Part shown: positions 13,645 through 24,773 of the stretch, piece after piece | Layout of the letters: each line of letters opens with the position of its first letter | Numbering within the stretch: the stretch's first letter is position 1 | Source of the DNA: Heterodera schachtii | Taxonomy: Eukaryota > Nematoda > Chromadorea > Rhabditida > Heteroderidae | Direction: 5' to 3' | Assembly: GCA_023374025.1 (NCBI GenBank) | Contig: SIJG01000001.1 | Coordinates: 2,231,787 to 2,295,786 of the forward strand | DNA length: 64,000 bases | Program-made: the position numbers and the translations under genes | Notes under the pieces: model-generated | The model's input: the letters and a program-made list of their open reading frames with translations, nothing else | Databases searched by the model: none | Told to the model about the DNA's origin: nothing

Positions 13645-14264
13645 GGGTGTAAAATGACAAAATTTGTCCGAAAAGGAATAAAATAAGCCTAATCATTATT
13701 GAGATAAATAATCTTTAAAATCACAAATTCTTATCAGCAAATAAATAAATAATTTTGGAGATGAATTTTTGAGAAAATTTTTCATTTCTTAGAGGTGTAT
13801 TTTTCTGAAATTTTTGGGTCAATTCTTAAGGGTGCATTTTTGAAAATTTTTGGGTCGATTCTTAAGGGATATATTTTTCGTTTTATTGCATTTTTTAAAC
13901 AAATTCGGGCAAATCGCCAAAATGGCTCATGAAAAATTTGGGTTTTCGTCGTCATTTTGGCATTTTTAATAAATATTTTCACCATTTTTTGCGAACTTTT
14001 CTTTTTTTAAATGCAAATTCATTTTTGAAATTGGCAAACTTGGAGGTGTTTTTAAATTTTAAATCCATTTTTTAGTTGTTTATTGTATTTTTTTAAGTTT
14101 ATTTAAGCAACTATTGAATATATAAACTTTTTTTTTTGGAATTTTTGAGGGTTTAAAACATATATTATGGTAGTTTTTAGTCCATATTTGGGCCTTTTTG
14201 AGCTTTTTAGTCCATATTTAGCGTTTTTTAGTCCATATAATTTACAACCCTACTAATAACTCGA

Positions 14265-14728
14265 AGGTAATAGTGGAGAATTGGTGTCCCGGCGAAAAAT
14301 AAAATAATTTTTTTTTCTTAAAGTCGTGAAAACATATTTATGGGCGTTTTCTGGGTCGCTGATCATGAATCTGACATTAATTTTGACCAATTCCGAATCC
14401 CGGACCCGAACTCGAAAAAAGTCGAAATTCAAAATTATCAAATAAAAACAAATTTTGAGTTTTCGGCTTTTTGTCCGAGTTCAGGTCCGGGATTGGCCAA
14501 AACTAAGGTCAATTCGTGGTCAGCGACTTCGAAAACTCCAGAATGCATGTTTTCATGTTTTTCTTACATGAAAATTTATAAAAAATCAAGTATTTGATGA
14601 GACAAAATCAATGATTTTTCGAATTCCGGCTCAGATCCGTAATCAGCGTATTTTTTTACACTAGAAAACTCGAAAAAAATTTTTTTAAATTTATTTTTCG
14701 CCGGGACACCAATTCTCCAATATCACCC
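14265..14728. mobile_element. inverted-repeat element (MITE-like), about 460 bp
   Basis: Terminal inverted repeats of about 30 bp begin with TGGAGAATTGGTGTCCCGGC at 14274 and pair with the complementary sequence ending near 14717. Weaker pairing extends a few bases outwards. The inside contains a TTCCGAATCCCGGACCCGAA motif that recurs in degenerate form near 18.78 kb. No target duplication could be fixed and no protein is encoded. Confidence 0.75.
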
Positions 14729-15254
14729 ACATACATATAAGCATATACTATGGGTCAACTCCACTGTGCAGAGAAAAGCCTAGTATTATCTCGTCGTTTC
14801 TTTTTTTCTTTATAGTTTCTCTCACTTTGGCGTACTATCTCTTCATTTTTTAATAGAAAAAACGCATTTACTTCGTTCTGTGAACTTTTTTTCTGGTTGT
14901 TAAACCCACTTCATATGTATTTAGCATACCATTAAAGAACAATTTAAAGAATTATTACAAAATCACTTTGGACACTTAGAATCAAGAGAAAAATGATCAG
15001 TTTTGCTTTTTGGTTGAAATAAGCAGTTTAGGACAGGGCTACCCTTTGTACTTATTTGTAAGTATTGTACTTATTTGGAGGGTCCAAAACTTATAAATTT
15101 AAAATGTACTTATTTGTAAGTATTGTACTTATTTGAGCTCAATGTACTTATTTTGTACTTATTTTTTGGATTCAGAGAGAAATTTAGATTTTTAAATGAT
15201 AATTTTTGAAAAAATGTTTTTTGAAGCGAATTAATATGCAAAATCTTAACAAGA

Positions 15255-15957
15255 TTCCGGGCCAGGACGTTTTCGCGCCGCCGTTTTCGCGCCGCCGTTT
15301 TCGCGCCAGGACGTTTTCGCGCGAACCGTTTTCGCGCGGGGGTCGTTTTCGCGCCAGTGCGTTTTTAGCATTATAATTTGGGACCGGATTTATATGGACA
15401 AAAAATCCAAAAAATGGATTATAACATAGAAAAAAAATCGAAAAATATGGACGAACTATGGACAAAAAATTTCTGAAAAATGGCTTGAATTTTCGAAAAA
15501 TTCATAAACCCTTTTGAGAGCTTAAAATAGTCTAATGAGTTTAAAAATACCCAAAATAATCTTTTCCTCCAGCGGGATTCGAACCTGATCTCCCCGTCCT
15601 GGTTCAGAATTCCAGATACGCAGGTTTCTGCGTCCATAGCGATGCCCTAATTGAAACCTGATTTCAGATTCTGATCAGCAGGGTCTGGAACTAATTTACT
15701 TGATCAGCGGCATAAATTAATTAGCCCCAAAAAACTTAATTTGAAATTTTTCCGACTTCCGGTTTCCGACGTTTTTGGGGTCGGAATTCCGATTTCCGAC
15801 TTCCGAATTTAGTAAAAAAAGAATTTTCTCTAATACACGTATTTCTTTTACATATATGCACCCGGGCGAAAACGTCCCTGGCGCGAAAATGGCGGCGCGA
15901 AAACGGCGGCGCGAAAACGGCAGCGCGAAAACGGCGGCGCGAAAACGACCCCGACCG
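15255..15957. repeat. opposed arrays of GTTTTCGCGCC / GGCGCGAAAAC
   Basis: At 15258-15365 the motif GTTTTCGCGCC is repeated about six times. At 15865-15957 the reverse-complement motif GGCGCGAAAAC is repeated about six times. Together they form an imperfect 0.7-kb inverted repeat, far more GC-rich than its surroundings, inside the 2.1-kb hAT-like element. Confidence 0.85.
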
Positions 15958-16189
15958 CAAGATTCAGTTAAATATTCAAATTTTTCTCTCGGCGGTTTCT
16001 TATTCTCTTTAAAAAAATTGGCTCAAAATCGTAATTTTGTCATTTTTTGAAGCAAATCGTTAAGAAATCGCATTAAAAATTACAAAAATTTTTCCGGCGA
16101 CGTCTATTAGAGCAGGGGTGTATCTGTTCTTATTTATAAGAAATGTTCTGATTTAGGGTAGTGCCTTATTTTCCGGAACCGCTCACAAT

Positions 16190-16553
16190 CAGTTGGGCGC
16201 CGGCACGTTTGGGCGCCAGCATGTTTTTTGCTATAACTTTTTTCTTTGTCAACCAAATCTAACATTGTTGATATCATTCTAAAGCCCTAAGTATCCTCTA
16301 TTAGTCTGCAAAAATCTGAAAAATTTCGTTGAGGTTCAAAAAAGTTATGGCCAGAAGAATTCAAAAAATCAAATTTTCCAACTTTTTTTGGCCATAAATT
16401 TGTTCAAAATTAACAAACATTTTTGGAATTTTGCAGGCTAATAGAGCATCTGAAGGGTTCTCGAATGATACCAAGATCGTTGGATTTGGATGACAAAGAA
16501 AAAAGTTATAGTGGAAAAACATGTGCTGGCGCCCAACCGTGCGCGCCCAACTG
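16190..16553. mobile_element. nested fold-back element, 364 bp
   Basis: The sequence starts CAGTTGGGCG and ends CGCCCAACTG. The outer 75 bp on each side are nearly complementary and share the internal block GTTATAG...CAAAG. It would fold into one long hairpin. It lies within the 2.1-kb hAT-like element, so it probably inserted there. No target duplication is visible. Confidence 0.8.
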
Positions 16554-17607
16554 AGATAGACCGTTATTTTCATTTAAAAGAGGAAATTTCTGAAAAATTT
16601 GGCTAATTCCTAACAAAATTGATTAAAAATTCTTAAAATTTTCCCTCAGCGGCGCCTATCGGCACCGCCGGCCCCCAAAAAATCCTATTTTTTCTCTTAA
16701 AAATTAGCCCAAGATCGCAAATTTTGTTCATTTTTGGACAGAACTTGTTAACAAATTGCATTAAATTTTCAAAAAATTCCCCCGCGGCGCCTATCGGCAC
16801 CGCCGGACGCTCTTCCCTCACCCATACCCAAAAAATTTTTCGGAAAAATGCGCCGAAAAAAATTGTTAAAAATCTGATTTTTTTGATTCTAAATGCACTG
16901 AAATTACCAATTGCTTATGTTTTCGACAAAATTGTTAAAATCTTAAAATTGATTTTCGGAAATGTATAAATTTCTCATTTCTAAGCCGGAATTGCTCAGA
17001 AAAATAGTTGGCGGAGAGAAATATGTTGCTAATTCTTGATTTTGTTGAATAAAAATGCGATTTAAAGTTGTGGAAACATGTTTTAAAAAATATACTTATT
17101 TTTGACCCCTAAAACTTATTTTTGACCAGCGATGTACTTATTTCGGGAAATTTTCAAGGGTAACCCTGGTTTAGGACTTGAGTTATAACGTAATGAAATT
17201 TTGAAACTCATGACAAATTGCTTAGCATTTGCTTAGAAAAAGATTCTCTTTTTCAGACATTTTTTTAGAATTCAAACTTGTTCGGTTTGATTGGGAATGA
17301 AGCGAGTTATGGCTGATCAAAATAAATAGTGCAAAAAGGCAATATTACCAGTGTAATTTTTGAATTAGCGCGCAAAAATTACGTCAATTACGCTATTTGG
17401 CGTTTCGAGCAATTTTGTCTAACACTGGGCTTGACCCATAATGATGATACATTTTCCTATTTAAGTGCTGTCTCTTCGCTGTTTTTACTCATTCCTTTGG
17501 CAATTTCTTTCCCATTCACTATTCCAGTTCCGAATTTTATTTGGTCATTTTCATTTTTTGTTTTTTATCCCCACAATTTAGCACATGTACATAAATAAAC
17601 TCGTCTA

Positions 17608-18550
17608 ATGACTGACAACCGCAGGGAAAAGCACTTGCATTTTGTTCGCCTTGCGGAGGAAGCGACGCGTTTCGACGAAATGGTCCAGGGGATGAAGCAG
17701 GTGAAGGAAGAAAGGAGGAGACCACTTCAGAAGAGTGGACCATTAATTCAACTTTTCATGCTTAAGGTGATTGAATTGGATGCCAAACTGAACGAAAATG
17801 AACGCAAATTGTTGGCCGTCGCGTACAGAAAGTCAGTCACTGGGCAACGCTTCGCTTGGCGTGTCATTGCGTCCGTCTTGGCACGAGGGAAGGGCACTAA
17901 GAGGCAGCTGGAGATGGTCAAGGAGTTGCTGAACAAGTTGGAGCGCGAGGTGGACGAGAAGTGCCATGAAATATTGGTCAGTGGTGGTTGGGGTTTTTTT
18001 GTGCTGCGAAATTCCAATAATTTGCGTTACTTTTCAGGATTTATTGGACCGCGTTCTGATCAAAGAGGCTGCTGATGATGAAGCGAAAGTGTTCTACTTA
18101 AAACTGAAGGCTGACCACTTCCGCTATTTGGCTGAGACGCGGGCGGTGAAAAACGGTAAAAGTGACAGAAGCATTGAACGAACGGATCAGCAACTGATCA
18201 TTTTCAGGTGTTGCGGAGAAGGCAAAGCAAGCGTACCAAGAAGCGTTCGACCTCGCCAAGAACAAACTCCGGCCAATTCATCCGATTCGTCTCACCGTGG
18301 CGCTGAACTTTGCCATTCTCCAATTCGAAGTACAGAAATCACCAGCCGATGCTTGTCAAACTGCCCAACGGGTGAACAGAAAATCTTTGTTTTAAAGTTT
18401 TAACCGCTCTAAATTTTGCAGGCTTATGACGACGCGACTTCCGATAAGCAGACAACGGGCGAGAGTATTTGCGCGGAGGCCGTCACGATCATGGAACTGT
18501 TGCAGGACAACATCTCGTACTGGAGCGGCAACACCTCTAAGAAGGAGTGA
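17608..18550 (+). CDS. 14-3-3 protein (divergent)
   Basis: Phosphoserine/phosphothreonine-binding adaptor, a cytosolic dimer. Exons are 17608-17700, 17767-17976, 18038-18155, 18208-18371 and 18422-18550, giving 237 aa, close to the usual 245. It shows [10 protein letters not shown] in helix B, the [11 protein letters not shown] and FAWRV region, HFRYLAE, the [15 protein letters not shown] helix and a final DNISYWSG. Of the phosphopeptide-binding residues (human zeta numbering), Arg56, Arg127 and Tyr128 are kept, while Lys49 is Arg. The 66-nt segment 17701-17766 has no stop and keeps frame, but it begins GTGAAG and ends AAG. Removing it joins MKQ to VIELDAKL exactly as in other family members, so it is read here as a short intron. 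Divergence from canonical members suggests a specialised paralogue rather than the housekeeping copy. Confidence 0.9.
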
Positions 18551-18609
18551 AAAACGATCTCTGTATATACTACATAATTTGAATGTATGTACATTTATAT
18601 ATAAAATAG

Positions 18610-18615
18610 AATAAA
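18610..18615 (+). promoter_or_regulatory. polyadenylation signal AATAAA of the 14-3-3 gene
   Basis: A canonical AATAAA about 60 nt after the 14-3-3 stop codon. Confidence 0.6.
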
Positions 18616-18833
18616 TGTTAAACGCTGATACAAAAGTAAAATGGGTCAAAAGATGAAAAGCAAATGTTATGGGCCTTAGAGCAGTTTTATAGTTTAGACA
18701 ATAAAAAATGACTGTGGGCTGTTTGGGTCACAGATCGCTCGATTCATGAATTTGTATTCATTTTGAGCAATTTCGAATCACGGACCGATCCCGAACAAAA
18801 AGCCAAAATCCATATTTTCAAAAATCACGTTTG

Positions 18834-18916
18834 CCGTATTTCTTCGATTATAAGCCCCGGGGCTTCTATTGTTCAACCCCACTCCAAAGGGGGCTTATAT
18901 AATCGAAGAAATACGG
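18834..18916. repeat. 83-bp hairpin element (CCGTATTTC ends)
   Basis: Near-perfect inverted repeats of about 27 bp begin CCGTATTTCTTCGATTATAA and close with the complementary sequence. They resemble the outer CCGTATT ends of the hairpins at 38.05 and 40.76 kb. Confidence 0.85.
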
Positions 18917-19456
18917 TATGTATATTCAAATTTACATAAACGTAATCCATTTTTGATGCTGAAAAACCAATTTTAAATGCAAATTCAAAAACTTGAGTTT
19001 TGACTCTTTGTTCGAAATTGTGTCTGCTATTCGAAATGGTCAAACTTAATGCCAAATTCGTGATCAGTTACCAGCAAATAGCCAGCTTTTTACCTGTTTT
19101 CCTTTCAATCAGAGCGAGTTTTTAGCACATAAAAAACATATTTTGAGGTTTTGACCGTTTTTCACACAATTTTAGCGATTTTTTGATAAAATTTAAATTT
19201 TTTTACAAAATATCTTTAGGGGTTTTTTGGCACATATATAGGTATGTACATTTTGGAGTTTCTTAGCACATATAAACCCGTTCCCTGATTATATTATATT
19301 TATTTAGCAAACCCAAAGACTCACCCCCTTCGTTTTCGACCCATTCTCCGATTTTTTTGTCCACCCCTTACTCATTGTATAAAAGTGCCATTTCGACTTT
19401 CAGCATAAAAGCAATGACGCTGGTGAATTATGTCGAATTAGGAAGTGCTAATTGGG

Positions 19457-19633
19457 TAATTAGTTAATTAGCGCACAATCCATGGTCAAACCAGCGCATT
19501 TACAATCATGTGAATGAGTTTGACTATGAAGACATTCACAATGAGAAAATGCACTAGTCCAAACAAAGGACAAGCAGAAGCAAATTTCATTTTTAAATAA
19601 TAAATAAAAATAATTAAGTAAGTAAAATAAAAT
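19457..19633. repeat. 176-bp duplicated segment, copy 2
   Basis: The same segment as at 13469-13644, direct orientation, offset about 6.0 kb. The pair brackets the 14-3-3 gene and the transposon cluster. Confidence 0.9.
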
Positions 19634-21995
19634 TTAAAATTATTAGGGGAGAAAATAAAATTCTATGCTAATTTGGATTTTTAAAAAGAATGGCTTTGGC
19701 ATCTATCATTTGTGCTTTTATATGCCATTTTGTCTCTGCCCATCTCTGGTGTTGCCATTTTATTCTCTTCTCTCAGATTAATTGCCATTAATCTGTCCAT
19801 TTGATTTCTTTGGGTTAATTTGAGTGGCTTAATGCCCTCCCTCCTGCCAGTGAATGGGAACGGACGGCATTTCTTTGCTCGCACAACGGCACTTTGGGTC
19901 AATCAAAAAATGAAAAGCAAAAATGAATGGATTTGATTTATGTTCTCATGAAGCCGAAAGTGATCATTTAAAAGTGAATTTTTATAAAAATTAAGCATAT
20001 GTCTAAATAAATGAACCGGATAAAATAATTGGCAATTCCTTAAAATAAGAAACAGCTAAAGCTTATAAAATCTTTTGAGAAATTATTTTTTATATTATAA
20101 AATTGGTAATTTAGGCAAAATCTGCTAGTAAATCTCACAAAATTTTTCTCAATTTTATTTGCCTTTCTTCTTAATCACTTTTTCACATTTAATCGTCACT
20201 TTTGTTCATATTGTTCTCGTAAATGCAAAGAAAGAAATTTTAGTCAGGTAGACAAAGTGAAAAAAACAATTTAAATTTTAACCTTTTTATTTTTTCATTA
20301 AAAAATTTCTTTATAAAAAAAAACTACCTACCTAAAATGATCTTTTCAAACAAATTCAATCAGGTAATCCAGAAATTGTTTTTATATTCCATAAACAAAA
20401 TGCGTAATATGCGCCAAAATACGAAAATACACTAATGACCTATCTAATTGGTTCCGTGATTGGGTGGTAATTAATTCTTCCATCGTATATTTGTTTTGGC
20501 CAAAAGTGCCATAATTTTGCACCTTTTGTTTTTCTCATTTTGGCCTTTCCTTCCCTTTTATTTCCTCCCTTTGCCCCCCCCCCCCCCAAAAAAAAATCAT
20601 TTCAATTGAAATTCCATTCGTTTTTCATATCAGCTGACCGTTCAAAAAAAAGCTCGAGAAATTTTTCTCATTCAGGGATTTTTAACAACATTTTTTCGGG
20701 ATTATTTAATGGACAAATTGCACATTTTGACAATGGAATTCATGCCGCCGTCCATCTGCTGCTGAATATCTCTGCTGAGTGGCGCTGTTCCCCCCCCCCC
20801 CCCCCCCCCCCGGGGGGCGCCCATCAAATAATATTTGTAATGCAATTAGATTTGCCCCATTAATTTCTGTCCTTTTTATAACACTTTTCCCCGCCTTCGG
20901 TGAATTCAATTTTCCTTTATCAGTGCATATGCCAATTTTCGAACTCAATTAACTCATTCTGTTCGCTAATTGAATTCACTTTCACTTTTTCTTATAATTT
21001 CTCGCCATTTGAAATGGGCACAAAACAAATGACAATAAATGAAATCAATTCATTGGCACACCAATTGAAAAGTGATTACTTTTTAAGTGCATCTGCTAAT
21101 TTAATTTTTAAATCGGCTTTGGCCGTACTTTTAATAAAAGATGCATTAACACTTCGTAATAATTCATTGTCAGACCTTTCTAAAAATTGCTTTTTCAAAA
21201 ATCCTGCAGTCAAATGCATTTTTTACAACAAAAAATGTAAATACAAAAGTATTTAAAGATGGATTCACTTACATTAGAACACATCACATTTAAATACATA
21301 TGTATAACTAACTAATTATTTTTTGCGTATTTTATAAAATATCTTTATAATTTTTAGTGTGTGGGAAGTGCCAAAAAGGGCAATGGCATGCGTTTGTGCC
21401 AAATTTAGTCGGGCAATAATTTTGGATGACCAATTTTTTTTGTAAAAGCACAAACAGTGTAAGTGGAGCAGATGAGCAAACAATTCTGCTGCTGCTGCTC
21501 TTTTGCGTGGTCATCGGCACAAAAAAAGGAAAATGAAAATTTTACCCATTTGAAATTTTAGATTTTTACGGCACAAATGAAATTCAAATAAAAACATTTT
21601 AAGACACTGCTGCAATTTACTTTTTACTTCTTCCCGTCTAGCAAATAAAAACTGCCAAACTTTTTAAACAAATATTTTTTTCCATTTTTTCAATTTTTTT
21701 TTAATTTTACTAACTCATTAATTTTCTTAGCCCTCAGAACAAACATCAATTTTCGCTTGTACTTTGTCCATTTGACTGTGAATGGCAATAATCCATCGCG
21801 CGTGGCAAAATCAAAAAAAAAAGATGCCATCCGCGCATTCCCTCGGGCACTTTAGCAAGGCGTGACCATTGGCATTTTAAGGAACAATTGCATGGGAGGA
21901 GAGCAAATAAGGCTGACAATTTTGGAAAGCATTTCATATTTATGAAATTCCAAACAGAAGGTAAAAATAAGTTTTTTTTTTTTTTGTATTAGAGA

Positions 21996-22089
21996 AGGTC
22001 GAGACCGGGACCGAGCCGGGAATGCCCTGTCTTCCTTGGCCCTGGTAAGTCCCAGTCCCGGTCTTCCCTGAAATTCCCGGTCTCGACCT
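21996..22089. repeat. 94-bp GC-rich palindrome
   Basis: Begins AGGTCGAGACCGGGA and ends TCCCGGTCTCGACCT with C-for-G complementarity over 14-15 bp. It is GC-rich in AT-rich DNA and may be a small fold-back element. Confidence 0.7.
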
Positions 22090-22410
22090 AATTTGTAACG
22101 ATGATTTTCACAGTGTATAAACAATCGAAAATTTTTTTTTCAAATTTTTATATGTAAACAAATACCGTATTATCTCTAATTATCCCCCGTCTCCATTAAT
22201 CCCCCATCTCCAATTATCCCCCCCCCCCTCCTTTCTGCGGAAGTTGAACAATAATCCCCACGTCTCCATGGAATTTTTATTTTTTCGAAAAATAATAATT
22301 TCTTTTTAATATTTAATAAAAATTAATTATTCTAAATTGAAACTCATTTAAATGTTTAATAAATAGAATAGAGACAAAAATATGTGCTAAAAATTGGGAA
22401 AATCCGATGT

Positions 22411-23195
22411 GTTTATGCCAGAGATGTGATCTCAAAATTTTGAAAATCCTCATTTCAGCCGTAAAAAATCCTCATTTGCCACTAAAATACCTCAAAAAAA
22501 TCCTCATTTGGCATGAAAAATCCTCATTTTTTAAAACATCATAAAATGCGAACAAAATCAGTTAACTGTCATATTTTTCATTTGAAACAATCAAATTCAT
22601 CAATTTCTTGTCATTTATAAGCATTTTATGGAAGTCTGACACGAAAAATCGAAGTTGCACTTCACTTGGGCCAAAATCGCAAAATGGTAATTTTTAGTAA
22701 AAAATCTATAACTAATCTTATTTAAAATCCCAAAAATATAAAAAATTCCAATTTCTATTCTTTTAAAATAAATTAACGATCTCTTAAATTTTTTTGCTTT
22801 TAAATTGCTCTTTTTTGTGGCGCGTTTTTCAAAAAACTTTTTGCGGACATTGGAGGGAGGGGGTCTGGCAGTGCCGATAGGCGCTGCCGGAAAAAATTTG
22901 GGATTTTGAGTGCGATTTGTTAACAGATTTTGTCAAAAAATGCTTTTGACAGGATTTGTCAAAAAAATGTTTAAGATTTGAAGAAAAAGTTCGAACATTT
23001 TGCCAAATATGCCTAATTTTTCAAAAAATTATGCGTTTTTGTCACTTTTTTACCAAAGGACCACAAAAATCCTCAAATTTTCTCAAAAGACCACAAAAAT
23101 ACGCAAATCCTTATTTTTCAAAAAAATCCTCTTTGACCCTTTAAAAGATCACAAAATGAGTAAAAATACTCAGATATCACATCTCTGGTTTATGC
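22411..23195. mobile_element. non-autonomous hAT-like element (769 bp) with perfect 8-bp target duplication
   Basis: The element spans 22419-23187. Its ends are CAGAGATGTGAT and ATCACATCTCTG, perfectly complementary over 12 bp. The direct repeat GTTTATGC flanks it at 22411-22418 and 23188-23195. The inside has AATCCTCATTT repeats and one inverted copy of the palindromic module found in two other elements (22867-22890). No transposase is encoded. Confidence 0.88.
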
Positions 23196-24773
23196 ATAAA
23201 ATTCCAGAAAAATCTCATTTTATCATTTTCGCCAGCACAATAGCAAATCAAATACATTTGGAGGTGTTCGGGGATAAAATGGTTTTTTCTGATAAAATTG
23301 TTTTGTAAATTGAAGCTGTCAGTTAAATAAGTTCCAGCAGGGAACTTATAAATCCAATGACCAATTGATGAGAATTCGACTTGGCATCTTTCGGCATTCG
23401 AAATAAATAAAAAAAATTTTGAAAACATTCCAAAAAAATTGTTTTTAGGGGTGTATTTTTCAGTTTTCTAGCATTTTTCTTACAGATTTTTCTCAAAAAT
23501 GCCAAAGTATGTGCTAAAAAATCCAAAATAGCCAAAATATATGCGATACAAATAAAATGCATAAAATTCTCTCGGTTTCTCTTTGTTTTTAAGCTTTATT
23601 CCACTAACATTGTCCAGAAGCGAATTATGAATTTCCAAGTGCCTAAATTTCCCTGGCTCAAAAAATGAAAAATTTGCAGACAGAACAACTTTGGCTTCCT
23701 CCATAAATTGCTTTACAAACGCAGCAAAAAATTCCATTGGTCAAAATATGGAAAATTTTCCAAATTTTTCATGTAAAATCCAGAAATTCTTTAACAAAAA
23801 TGTATTAAAAATTATTTTTTTTTGCTGCGATGACATTTTTTGGCGACGTATTAAAAAAATTTCAAATTTTTAATTGCATCCCATTAATGACACTCATTAA
23901 TATGTGCGCATCTGTGGAATCACTTCCCATTTCCTTCACAGCTTATGTATGTTCAAGCGGATTATCAGGCACTTTGCGCTCTTTTTGAAGCTAATTTAGG
24001 CATTAGCGTGGAGAAAGATTCGCAAATTAATAACAAATATAAATATTATTTATTTATTTTTCTTTTACTTTTTGGATTTGAAAATGGATTCTTTGGTTTT
24101 CAAATTTTAATTAAAACAATTGTTTTTTTCTAATTCTCTCTCTCACTTTTGCAGTTTTTTTTTAAATTTAAGTTTTAATTGATGATAACAACAAATAATT
24201 TTAATCGTTCCCTGTTAACGGTATGAATAATCACTCTGAACAAGTGCATTCTCCTCTTATCCGTCGTCCCAATGCATCTCTCCCCCTTCCTCTTCCCCCT
24301 CCCTTCCGTTTTCATCATCCGCCATTATCCATCCCCCCCGGGGGCGTCTTCTTCCGTTAGTGCTCATCCCTTCCAAAGTCGTGCCAATGTTTACCAAATC
24401 CATTAGACATTATTTGCGCAAGGGCCTCTCCATATCAGCAAATTCATTTGCGTTAAATGCACCGAAAATCCAAAGCGAAAAAGCGAAAAAACCAAGTCAA
24501 ACAATTTGAAGGTTAAAATTTCTTTGAAAAATATTAAAAAATACGAAATAATAGAAAATATGGGACAATCAGCGGTTGTCCGTTGCGTCGTTTCGCTGTC
24601 GGACTATTTGCCGAAAGTCTCACCAGTGCGGCTATTTTTGATTTATTTATGGAAATGGATGGACCTTTTCGAAATGACATTTCCTTTTTTGCTCCCACTA
24701 ATTTTTTTTATTTTATTTTTCATTTTATTTTATTTCCACGCCATTTAAAGTGAGTTTTAAATTCAAATAAGAA

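Larger units (their letters stand above)
15026..17176. mobile_element. non-autonomous hAT-like element (2135 bp) with perfect 8-bp target duplication
   Basis: The element spans 15034-17168. The left end CAGGGCTACCCTT pairs with the right end AAGGGTAACCCTG at 12 of 13 positions. The direct repeat GTTTAGGA flanks it at 15026-15033 and 17169-17176. CAGGG termini and an 8-bp duplication are typical of hAT transposons. Both subterminal regions carry repeats of TGTACTTATTT, which are candidate transposase-binding sites. Inside lie opposed GCGCGAAAACG arrays, a nested fold-back element and two copies of a palindromic module. No transposase frame survives. Confidence 0.85.
13286..17607. other. transposon-rich intergenic region
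   Basis: No conserved gene is seen. The region contains one copy of a 176-bp duplication, a 0.46-kb inverted-repeat element, a 2.1-kb hAT-like element with a nested fold-back element, and short direct repeats of TTTTTGGGTC near 13.82 and 13.85 kb and TTTTTAGTCCATAT near 14.18-14.24 kb. Confidence 0.6.
18551..24773. other. intergenic region with interspersed repeats
   Basis: No conserved gene is recognised in these 6.2 kb. It holds a short hairpin element at 18.83 kb, the second copy of the 176-bp duplication, long C runs near 20.58 and 20.79 kb, a 94-bp palindrome at 22.0 kb and a 769-bp hAT-like element. An exon-like stretch with an acceptor lies at 23.94-24.01 kb but matches nothing I know. 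Confidence 0.55.

Noticed and set aside
15184..16050. Arg/Lys/Asn-rich open frames over the GCGCGAAAACG arrays
   Set aside because: Produced by the repeat inside a transposon and present in opposite orientations.
18713..19085. A larger MITE around the 83-bp hairpin with GGCTGTTTGGGTCAC and GTTACCAGCAAATAGCC ends
   Set aside because: Terminal pairing is too imperfect and no target duplication is visible, although the interior resembles the element at 14.3 kb.
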